DNA of 9,370 nucleotides from NCBI GenBank assembly GCA_002428495.1, contig DIWR01000030.1, positions 20,036 through 29,405 on the forward strand. The letters are read 5' to 3'. Both the position numbers and the translations under genes were made by a program. Each line of letters opens with the position of its first letter. The stretch's first letter is position 1. Positions 1 to 5,767 of this stretch are shown here, piece after piece. Below the pieces are notes generated by a model. That model was not told the DNA's origin. It did no database searches and saw only the letters and a program-made list of their open reading frames with translations. The stretch comes from Synergistaceae bacterium UBA6101 (lineage in GTDB: Bacteria > Synergistota > Synergistia > Synergistales > Synergistaceae).

Positions 1-91
1 CACCTCAACGTATTGATATACGCCTTCGCTTGGACCACTGCATGTTGCGTCGCTATCATCCACGATCTGCCCCAATTGCTTCCTCCCGTCG

Positions 92-114
92 TTCCCGAAT
101 GCTTCAATCGGGAA
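92..114. repeat. REP-like palindrome in intergenic DNA
   Basis: The arms TTCCCGA (92-98) and TCGGGAA (108-114) are perfectly complementary around a 9-base loop. The flanks (GTCG before, TCCAGCG after) resemble the dispersed extragenic palindromes common in bacterial genomes, where a TTCCCG hairpin is followed by GGAATCCAG. No U-tract follows on either strand, so it does not look like an intrinsic terminator. The hairpin is seen in the sequence. Its status as a multicopy element is inferred, since only one clear copy lies in the window. Confidence 0.45.
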
Positions 115-137
115 TCCAGCGTCTTTTGTTTAGGTTT

Positions 138-155
138 AAAAAAGCTAGTTATAGC
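138..155 (-). terminator. Weak possible terminator after the amidohydrolase gene
   Basis: Read on the minus strand, a 4-bp stem (GCTA / TAGC, loop TAAC, 155-144) is followed directly by six T (143-138). It lies about 140 nt past the stop of the amidohydrolase gene and points the right way to end the malic enzyme-lysA-amidohydrolase transcript. The stem is short and AT-rich, so this may be chance. I see no better terminator between 1 and 292. Confidence 0.22.
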
Positions 156-229
156 AAGAATCTAAAGACACTGAACCTCCGATAAAAGCACTCGGGGGCG
201 ACGATAAAGGGTTAAGGTTTTAGGTTGTG

Positions 230-288
230 ACGACCGCTTGCCTATTGCTTGCCAATAATTTAAAACGATCGCTTGCCAATAGCTTGCT
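230..288. repeat. Two-copy imperfect direct repeat built on GCTTGCC
   Basis: Copy one (230-253) and copy two (265-288) are 24 bp each with four mismatches and a period of 35 bp. Each copy contains two GCTTGC units 11 bp apart, so GCTTGC occurs at 236, 247, 271 and 282. The block ends five bases before the stop codon of the amidohydrolase gene. It could be replication-slippage debris, a protein-binding array or the edge of a larger repeat family. The repetition is seen directly; no function can be assigned. Confidence 0.6.
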
Positions 289-292
289 GCCC

Positions 293-1570
293 TTATTTGC
301 CGTTCAAAATAAAAACCGTCTTATAAAGCACGCCAAACGCGATCAGCATCGCCTTCTCGTCAAAATCAAAATGGTCGTTGTGGTGCCCGGCTTTTGTATC
401 GGCGCCTATGCCTATGTAGGTGGCCTTTCCGCCGTTGTCCTGGACTTTTTTCATCATCCAGCAGGCGTCATCGCTTCCTGCCACTGGCTGTATCAGGTCG
501 GTGCTGTTTACTCCACAGACAGAGGCGGCAGCCTCCATTACGATTTTTGCAAGGTCCCTGTCACTGCTCGCGCTTATAGCTTCCCCGCATTTCTGCGTTG
601 TCAGTTTGACATCGTACATTTCCGCCGCACCGTTGAGTATTCTCATAACTGCCCGGTAAATATATACTGCCGCATCTTCTGTAGCGCCCCTCGTCTCTAT
701 TTTCATGTGTGCTTTCGGGGGGACAACGTTTCTTCCGTCTCCGGCATTCAGCACTCCTACATTTGTACGAGTCAGTCCATCCGGAGAGGGAGCTATGCCA
801 TGGATGCTAAGTGCTGCTGAGGCCGCCGCCAGAAGGGCGTTTTTGCCTTTTTGAGGTTCCGCGCCTGCATGGGCACCCACGCCCTTATAGTCCGCGTCAA
901 TTTTTGTAGAATAGAGAAAACCATCTGTTCCTCCAAAAACTGTTCCCGTTGGATTGCCTAGCCCCAGATGGAAGGTAAGGAAGTAGTCAGAGTCATCAAC
1001 TGCTCCGGATTTTACAAAAGCATATCCGCCTCTGGCCCCTTCCTCCGCAGGCTGGAATATGAAGCGAACTTTGCCTTGCAGTGAAGTCCTCTCAGAAAAG
1101 AGCTCTTCTGCAAGTGTCATTCCTACAGATGCGTGGCCGTCGTGAGCACAGGCGTGCATACAGTTGGTGTTAACTGAATTGAAACCAATCAGCCTCGGCA
1201 AATGGGAAGCTACTTCTGTTTCAGTGGTATCTACGCAATCAATGTCAAACCTTATTGCAGTTACCGGTCCCGGCCTGCCGGTATCTATTTCTGCTGTCAG
1301 ACCAGTCAATCCCTTCATCTTTTCTATGGTCTCAGGAGATGCACCCTGGCTTACAGCTCTTCTGATCCGAGCTTCAATATCAGCATCGCGGCCAAGGACA
1401 TGCTCCATTTCGACAAAATCTCCGGCAAACCGGATGTCCATTCCGACATCTGTTAGAGTATCTGCAATTATAGATGTCGTCCTGAATTCGGCCCAGCCGG
1501 TTTCGGGGTACCTGTGGAAATCGCGTCGTCTTTCCACCATTTTATCAAATACTTTTTCATCCGAGTACAT
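293..1570 (-). CDS. AbgA-like M20 family amidohydrolase
   Basis: This 425-residue metallo-amidohydrolase of the M20 family resembles the A subunit of p-aminobenzoyl-glutamate hydrolase (E. coli AbgA, 436 residues) along its whole length. Shared features are an N-terminal RRDFHRYPETGWAEFRT segment (residues 15-31), DTGRPGPV (96-103), and a metal-binding HACAHDGH (139-146), where AbgA has Gly in place of the second Ala. QPAEEG follows at 173-178 (catalytic Glu), then His201, AHAGAEP (233-239, dimerisation domain), GRNVVP (279-284) and GHHNDHFDFDE near the C terminus. No signal peptide is visible, so it should act in the cytoplasm. The ATG has a strong GGAGG 7 nt upstream. It lies 40 nt after lysA on the same strand, probably in one operon. 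No AbgB partner gene is present. Substrate is uncertain: an N-acyl amino acid or dipeptide, aminobenzoyl-glutamate, or possibly an N-acyl-diaminopimelate. Confidence 0.9.
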   Translation of the reverse strand: MYSDEKVFDKMVERRRDFHRYPETGWAEFRTTSIIADTLTDVGMDIRFAGDFVEMEHVLGRDADIEARIRRAVSQGASPETIEKMKGLTGLTAEIDTGRPGPVTAIRFDIDCVDTTETEVASHLPRLIGFNSVNTNCMHACAHDGHASVGMTLAEELFSERTSLQGKVRFIFQPAEEGARGGYAFVKSGAVDDSDYFLTFHLGLGNPTGTVFGGTDGFLYSTKIDADYKGVGAHAGAEPQKGKNALLAAASAALSIHGIAPSPDGLTRTNVGVLNAGDGRNVVPPKAHMKIETRGATEDAAVYIYRAVMRILNGAAEMYDVKLTTQKCGEAISASSDRDLAKIVMEAAASVCGVNSTDLIQPVAGSDDACWMMKKVQDNGGKATYIGIGADTKAGHHNDHFDFDEKAMLIAFGVLYKTVFILNGK

Positions 1571-1610
1571 CCGGTACCCTCCTAAGCATTGCTTTGATTA
1601 TGTAGTAATG

Positions 1611-2819
1611 CTAAAAATTAGTCATCAGGCTTTCCATTGCATCAGCTTTCCTTATGAGTCTGGTGGATCCATCCTCAGCCATAAGGACTTCTGCCGGGCG
1701 CAGCCTGCAGTTATAGTTCGAAGCCATAGAATAGCCATAAGCTCCTGCATTCTTTACAGCAATTATGTCACCCTCTGAAACAGGACCTATATTTCTGTCT
1801 GAAGCCAGTATGTCGCCGCTTTCACAGATATTTCCGACAATAGTTGCCTCATTTATGCCGTTGACTGCTTTTTTGTCTGAGAGAACTTCAATTTCATGAT
1901 ATGAATCATAGAGCACATGTCTCATCATCACATTGAAACCGATGTCAGTGCCGACATAGTATTTTCCGTAATTCTTTTTTACAGCATGTACAGTTCCCAG
2001 AAGCAGTCCGCACTCCGCTGAGATATATCTGCCGGGTTCACATTTAAAATGAACATTTTGGTTGTCGTATTTATTAAGGAAAAGATCGATCGTCTCAAAT
2101 AGTTTCTCTGATAGTTCGCTAAGATCAAGTCTTTTTTCTCCGGGCTTGTAGGGTACTCCGAAACCTCCACCGAAATCTATGAATTCCAGCCCGGGGAAAT
2201 TTTCCGCTATCATGTCAAGAAGCGATTTTGCCGCATTGACATATGGTTCAGCCTCCAGGAACAGAGATCCTATGTGCTGGTTTATACCGACAAGCTTAAG
2301 GTCATATTTTTCAACTATCTTTTTTACTTCCCGATGGAATTCAGACTGGACGCCAAACTTAGTCTTATGCCCTGCTGTTATGACTTTTTCACAGTGTCCT
2401 GCTCCCATGCCTGGGTTGAACCGTACGGCAACTCTTCCACCCGGATCGATCTGGCCGAACTGCTCAAGCTGTGAGAGTGAATCAACGCTTACAAGTATCC
2501 CTCTTTCAATACAGTAACTCATTTCCTCACATGAGACATTGTTGCCTATGTAAAATATCTCTTCGGGAGCAAAACCCGCATTCTGAAGCACAAAGATTTC
2601 TCCCGGTGACATTGCGTCGGCACCCAGCCCCTCTTCCCGAATGATCTTCAATAAAGAGAGGTTCGTGTTGGACTTAGCGGAAAAACTCGGCTTTATCCTT
2701 CCGCGGAAAGCCTCAAGCAGATCACGGCACCTTTGTCTAAGGATGCTCTCACTGTAGACGTAGAGTGGGCTTCCGTATCTTTTCAGCAGGTCCTGTGCTG
2801 CGTCAAATTTAACAAACAC
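1611..2819 (-). CDS. lysA: Diaminopimelate decarboxylase
   Basis: This enzyme decarboxylates meso-diaminopimelate to L-lysine, the last step of lysine synthesis. It is a fold-type III PLP enzyme. Numbered from the GTG start (402 residues, normal length): the PLP lysine is in SAKSN (K49), followed by GADAMSPGE, the barrel motif HIGS (His182), the phosphate-binding GGGFG (217-221) and EPGRY (261-265). CESGD (332-336) supplies the active-site Cys from the partner subunit, and a C-terminal NAGAYGYSMASNYN closes the set. I chose GTG at 2819 because GGGAG lies 8 nt upstream. An in-frame ATG at 2834 has no ribosome-binding site and would add five residues. The GTG start overlaps the end of the malic enzyme gene by 11 nt, which suggests coupled translation. 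The amidohydrolase gene follows after 40 nt. Identity is very secure; only the exact start is uncertain. Confidence 0.96.
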   Translation of the reverse strand: MFVKFDAAQDLLKRYGSPLYVYSESILRQRCRDLLEAFRGRIKPSFSAKSNTNLSLLKIIREEGLGADAMSPGEIFVLQNAGFAPEEIFYIGNNVSCEEMSYCIERGILVSVDSLSQLEQFGQIDPGGRVAVRFNPGMGAGHCEKVITAGHKTKFGVQSEFHREVKKIVEKYDLKLVGINQHIGSLFLEAEPYVNAAKSLLDMIAENFPGLEFIDFGGGFGVPYKPGEKRLDLSELSEKLFETIDLFLNKYDNQNVHFKCEPGRYISAECGLLLGTVHAVKKNYGKYYVGTDIGFNVMMRHVLYDSYHEIEVLSDKKAVNGINEATIVGNICESGDILASDRNIGPVSEGDIIAVKNAGAYGYSMASNYNCRLRPAEVLMAEDGSTRLIRKADAMESLMTNF

Positions 2820-4020
2820 GCTTATCACTCCCATTTAAGTTTATTCTGGCAACTCCTGTCCTCAGTGCGGCTTTGGCGACAGCTTCCGCAACGGCGGGCA
2901 CTACCCTTGGATCAAGAGCAGATGGGATAATGTAATTTTTTGACAGTTCTTCATAGCTTACAAGTTCTGCCAGTGCCAGTGAAGCAGCAAGTTTCATCTC
3001 TTCGTTGATCCTTCTCGCCCTTACATCAAGCGCTCCTCTGAATATCCCCGGGAACCCCAGGCAGTTGTTGACCTGGTTCGGGAAGTCGCTCCTTCCTGTA
3101 GCAACAACAGCGGCTCCTGCCTCCAGCGCCTCTTCAGGGAATATTTCAGGTGTGGGATTTGCCATAGCAAATATCACGGGATCCTTTGCCATTCTTCTGA
3201 CCATATCCTGTGTCAGCAGGCCCGGTCTTGAAACTCCGAGAAATGCGTCTGCACCTTCTATCACTTCAGCCAGAGGGCCCTTTGCGCCTGTTGGATTTGT
3301 AATGGCGGCAAGCTCCTCCTGTGCCCCGGTCATACCTTCGGTATAACCTGAGCAAAGAGCCCCATATATATCGCACACTATTACATCAACTGCTCCCGCT
3401 GATAGGAAATACCTTGCAATAGAGCTTCCTGCTGCTCCAGCTCCGTTTATGACGAGCCTGGCTCCCTCTATGGTCCGACCGGTAAGCTTTAAAGCGTTTT
3501 TATATGCAGCCAGGGCGATTACGGCTGTCCCATGCTGGTCATCATGAAATACAGGGATATTGAGCTTTTCCTGCAGTTTCCTTTCAATTTCAAAACATCT
3601 GGGGGCGGAGATATCTTCCAGGTTTATACCACCGAACGAAACGGCTATCTTTGAGACCGTGTCTACGAAATCATCCACATCTTTCGTACTCACGGCTAGC
3701 GGTATTGAGTCGATCCCTGCAAACCTTTTAAAAAGACAGCTTTTACCTTCCATTACAGGCATGGAAGCGGCGGGGCCAATGTCTCCCAGCCCAAGTACCG
3801 CTGTGCCGTCTGTTATCACGGCTACCAGGTTATTTTTTATTGTCAGGTCCCAGAGGGCATCCGGGTCGTTTTCTATCTTCCTGCATGGCTCTGCAACTCC
3901 AGGTGTGTAGACCAGTGCGAGGTCTTCCATGGTATCGATCGGAATACGGCATTCAATGTTCAGTTTTCCTTTGAGTTTTTTATGCATTTCAAGCGATCTT
4001 GCAAAAATGTCGTTTACCAA
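2809..4020 (-). CDS. NAD(P)-dependent malic enzyme (short bacterial form)
   Basis: This enzyme oxidatively decarboxylates malate to pyruvate and CO2, reducing NAD(P). Numbered from the TTG start (403 residues, normal for the short form without a phosphotransacetylase domain): VYTPGVAEPC holds the catalytic Tyr38, followed by LGLGDIGPAASMPVMEGK with the catalytic Lys93. The metal-binding acidic residues lie in NLED (Glu135, Asp136) and FHDDQHGTA. The Rossmann loop GAGAAG is at 193-198, and FAMANPTPE and ATGRSDFPNQVNN complete the family signature. Cofactor preference cannot be read safely. TTG at 4020 is chosen because GAGGAG ends 8 nt upstream; GTG at 4029 directly abuts that SD site and is a poorer start. 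It is the first gene of a cluster with lysA and the amidohydrolase. No link to lysine chemistry is obvious beyond supplying pyruvate, which condenses with aspartate semialdehyde in the DapA step. Confidence 0.94.
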   Translation of the reverse strand: MVNDIFARSLEMHKKLKGKLNIECRIPIDTMEDLALVYTPGVAEPCRKIENDPDALWDLTIKNNLVAVITDGTAVLGLGDIGPAASMPVMEGKSCLFKRFAGIDSIPLAVSTKDVDDFVDTVSKIAVSFGGINLEDISAPRCFEIERKLQEKLNIPVFHDDQHGTAVIALAAYKNALKLTGRTIEGARLVINGAGAAGSSIARYFLSAGAVDVIVCDIYGALCSGYTEGMTGAQEELAAITNPTGAKGPLAEVIEGADAFLGVSRPGLLTQDMVRRMAKDPVIFAMANPTPEIFPEEALEAGAAVVATGRSDFPNQVNNCLGFPGIFRGALDVRARRINEEMKLAASLALAELVSYEELSKNYIIPSALDPRVVPAVAEAVAKAALRTGVARINLNGSDKRVC

Positions 4021-4118
4021 TATCAGCACTCCTCAGTTATTTGTCTATTCTATTCTTTGTCGGCCTTATTCGGCACATTTTACCCTATTTTTTAATATTA
4101 CTACTTCCGCGGACAAGA

Positions 4119-4127
4119 TGCTATCAT
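4119..4127 (+). promoter_or_regulatory. Candidate extended -10 promoter for the fmdE-like gene
   Basis: TGC (4119-4121) directly precedes TATCAT (4122-4127), forming an extended -10 element. The sequence 17 bp upstream (TACTAC) is a poor -35 box. Initiation near 4134 would give a short leader of about 30 nt before the start codon, with AAAGGAG at 4149-4155. The evidence is weak and rests on consensus only. Confidence 0.3.
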
Positions 4128-4151
4128 AATGATCCACACACTGAATATAAA
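4123..4151 (-). promoter_or_regulatory. Candidate promoter for malic enzyme-lysA-amidohydrolase
   Basis: On the minus strand TTTATA (4151-4146, 4 of 6 matches to the sigma-70 -35 box) is followed by a 17-bp spacer and TATGAT (4128-4123, 5 of 6 matches to the -10 box). The start point would be near 4116, giving an untranslated leader of about 95 nt. It overlaps the candidate promoter of the divergent fmdE-like gene, and its -35 box touches that gene's SD site. This is inferred from consensus only. Confidence 0.38.
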
Positions 4152-4164
4152 GGAGTTGATTCTA

Positions 4165-4695
4165 ATGGATAAAAAGTCAATGCTTGAAAAGGCTTCCGCA
4201 TTCCATGGACATACTTGCGGAGGACTGCTGATAGGAGTATCAGCAGCTCATTACGCTATGGAACTTCTGGGTACTGAAAGATCATCTCAGGATGAAGAGA
4301 TAGTCTGTGTCGCTGAAAATGATTCATGCAGCGTTGACGGAATACAATCCATTATGGGGTGCAGTGCGGGCAAGGGCAATCTAATTTTCCGGATGAGAGG
4401 CAAACAGGCCTTTTCCTTCTTCAACAGACAGACGGGGAAAAGTTTTCGTCTCGTACTTAAGGATCTGATTTTCAGTACCCCTGAAGAAAAGCGGGACTTC
4501 ATGCTCACTGCCCCGGGAGAAGATATTTTTGAAGTGAAAGAAACACCTTTTGACCTCCCTCCGAAAGCTAAAATATTCAAGTCTCAAAAATGCTCTATAT
4601 GCGGCGAACTTACTGCAGAACCTTGGCTAAGGGTGCAATGCGGCAAAGAGATCTGTATCGACTGCTTGCAAAAGAATGATCCGCCTGTAAGATAA
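4165..4695 (+). CDS. FmdE-domain protein with C-terminal zinc ribbon
   Basis: This 176-residue protein belongs to the FmdE family, named for the E subunit of formylmethanofuran dehydrogenase but widespread in bacteria without that enzyme. The N-terminal domain carries FHGHTCGG (13-20, including His14, His16 and Cys18), AENDSC (50-55), VDGIQ (57-61) and GCSAGKGNL (65-73), the usual family landmarks thought to hold a metal. After a basic middle section, a short zinc ribbon has CSIC (Cys143, Cys146) paired with CIDC (Cys164, Cys167), plus an extra Cys159. No membrane segment or signal peptide is visible. ATG at 4165 is chosen because AAAGGAG lies 9 nt upstream; an in-frame ATG at 4129 lacks a site. 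The gene is monocistronic, divergent from the malic enzyme cluster and convergent with asd. Its biochemical role is unknown; a link to formate or molybdenum/tungsten enzymes is only a family-level guess. Confidence 0.88.
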   Translation: MDKKSMLEKASAFHGHTCGGLLIGVSAAHYAMELLGTERSSQDEEIVCVAENDSCSVDGIQSIMGCSAGKGNLIFRMRGKQAFSFFNRQTGKSFRLVLKDLIFSTPEEKRDFMLTAPGEDIFEVKETPFDLPPKAKIFKSQKCSICGELTAEPWLRVQCGKEICIDCLQKNDPPVR

Positions 4696-4738
4696 AAAAA
4701 CAAAGAAAGGTCCTTCTTTTTATAAAAGTCAGGAGCCT
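4694..4738 (-). terminator. Rho-independent terminator of the thrC-thrB-lysC-asd operon
   Basis: On the minus strand a 7-bp outer stem with one bulged C (AGGCTCCT 4738-4731 with AGGACCT 4714-4708) encloses an inner CTTTT-ATA-AAAAG hairpin. The run TTCTTTGTTTTTTT (4707-4694) follows. It begins 28 nt after the asd stop. On the plus strand the same hairpin follows the fmdE-like stop by 12 nt but has a poorer T-run (CTTACTCTTT), so it may act in both directions with a bias to the minus strand. Confidence 0.75.
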
Positions 4739-4765
4739 CTTACTCTTTAAATCTGCTTAAATATG

Positions 4766-5767
4766 TTACAGGAGCTCTGCTATCTGTACAGCGTTAAGAG
4801 CCGCGCCTTTGCGGAGATTATCAGACACGACCCACATTGATACCGCATTGTCCAGACCTGTGTCTTTTCTTATCCTGCCAACGTAGACCGCGTCTTTACC
4901 CGCTCCTGTTATCGGCATGGGGTAGACCGCATTTTTAGGATCGTCAATGACGACTACACCCGGAGCATTGCAAAGGATCTCCCTTGCCTTTCCAGCGGTA
5001 AGTTCCTTTTCGAACTGGGCAGTCACGCTTTCGCCATGGCAGCGGAATATCGGCACCCGTACTGTGATGCCGCTCACCCTTAGTTCAGGAAGATGCATTA
5101 TCTTGCGCGATTCATTTACCATCTTCCATTCCTCTTCAGATATGCCGTCATCATCAAAGGCGCCTATGTGAGGGAGAAGGTTGAATGCTATCTGGTGAGG
5201 ATAGACACCCCGACCTGGCATCTCTTTTCCTGCGAGAACAGCTTCTGCTTCATTTTTGAGCATTTCAACTGCTTTTATTCCTGTTCCTGCAACAGACTGG
5301 TATGTGCTTATGTTGACATACCTGAGCCCCGCTTCTTTATGAAGAGGCCATAGCGCCACTACTGCCTGGATGGTCGAACAGTTCGGGTTTGCTATTATAC
5401 CTTTGTGTCCGGCGGCATCATCTGGATTTATCTCGGGAACGACCAGCGGGACGCCGGAGGCCATCCTCCATGCAGAGCTGTTGTCGATAACGACTGCGCC
5501 AGATTCAACAGCAACAGGAGCCCACTTTCCGGAGGTCGATCCTCCTGCAGAGAAGAGGGCGATGTCGATATTTTTGAAAGACTCTTCAGATACTGCTTCG
5601 ACAGTTATTTCTTCTCCCCTGAAGACGATCTTGGTTCCTGCAGACCGTGGCGATGCGAGAGGCCTGAGTTTTGAGACAGGATAATCCCTCTGTTCGAGAG
5701 TCTTGATCATCTCTCTGCCTACAAGCCCGGTTGCCCCCAGGACAGCTACAGATCTCATCCTGTCCAT
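4766..5767 (-). CDS. asd: Aspartate-semialdehyde dehydrogenase
   Basis: This enzyme reduces L-aspartyl-4-phosphate to L-aspartate 4-semialdehyde with NADPH, at the branch point to lysine, threonine and methionine. The 333 residues match the usual Gram-positive-type length. The N-terminal nucleotide-binding GATGLVG is at 11-17, FSAGGSTSGKWAP at 72-84 and DNSSAWRM at 95-102. The catalytic cysteine is Cys130 in ANPNCSTIQ, with Gln157 in STYQSVAGTG. Arg238 and His244 lie in RVPIFRCHGES, and VSDNLRKGAALNAVQIAE ends the protein. The ATG overlaps the lysC stop by one base (TAATG), with GAGGAGG about 10 nt upstream inside lysC, so translation is probably coupled. It is the last gene of the T-box-controlled operon, and a terminator follows directly. 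I see no unusual residues. Confidence 0.97.
   Translation of the reverse strand: MDRMRSVAVLGATGLVGREMIKTLEQRDYPVSKLRPLASPRSAGTKIVFRGEEITVEAVSEESFKNIDIALFSAGGSTSGKWAPVAVESGAVVIDNSSAWRMASGVPLVVPEINPDDAAGHKGIIANPNCSTIQAVVALWPLHKEAGLRYVNISTYQSVAGTGIKAVEMLKNEAEAVLAGKEMPGRGVYPHQIAFNLLPHIGAFDDDGISEEEWKMVNESRKIMHLPELRVSGITVRVPIFRCHGESVTAQFEKELTAGKAREILCNAPGVVVIDDPKNAVYPMPITGAGKDAVYVGRIRKDTGLDNAVSMWVVSDNLRKGAALNAVQIAELL

Noticed and set aside
1..123. Minus-strand open frame reaching the left edge, which reads like a plausible protein end
   Set aside because: It runs through the REP-like palindrome and has no ATG. Its only SD-supported start is a TTG near 80. Both other-strand frames are also open here, so openness carries little weight. 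It cannot be called a gene without sequence to the left.
227..820. Plus-strand open frame of 197 codons
   Set aside because: It is antisense to the clearly coding amidohydrolase gene, has an unnatural Cys/Tyr/His-rich composition and no ribosome-binding site.
1585..1612. Inverted repeat AGCATT/AATGCT between lysA and the amidohydrolase gene
   Set aside because: The stem is only 6 bp with a 16-nt loop and no T-run, and the downstream gene has a good SD in the same gap. It is probably incidental and not a terminator.
1164..1778. Plus-strand open frame of 204 codons
   Set aside because: It spans the antisense of the amidohydrolase and lysA ends and shows no family motifs; it is a shadow of the real genes.
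4030..4128. A lysine riboswitch ahead of the malic enzyme-lysA cluster
   Set aside because: The untranslated leader would be only about 95 nt, far too short for the lysine aptamer, and no terminator or long paired arms are visible.
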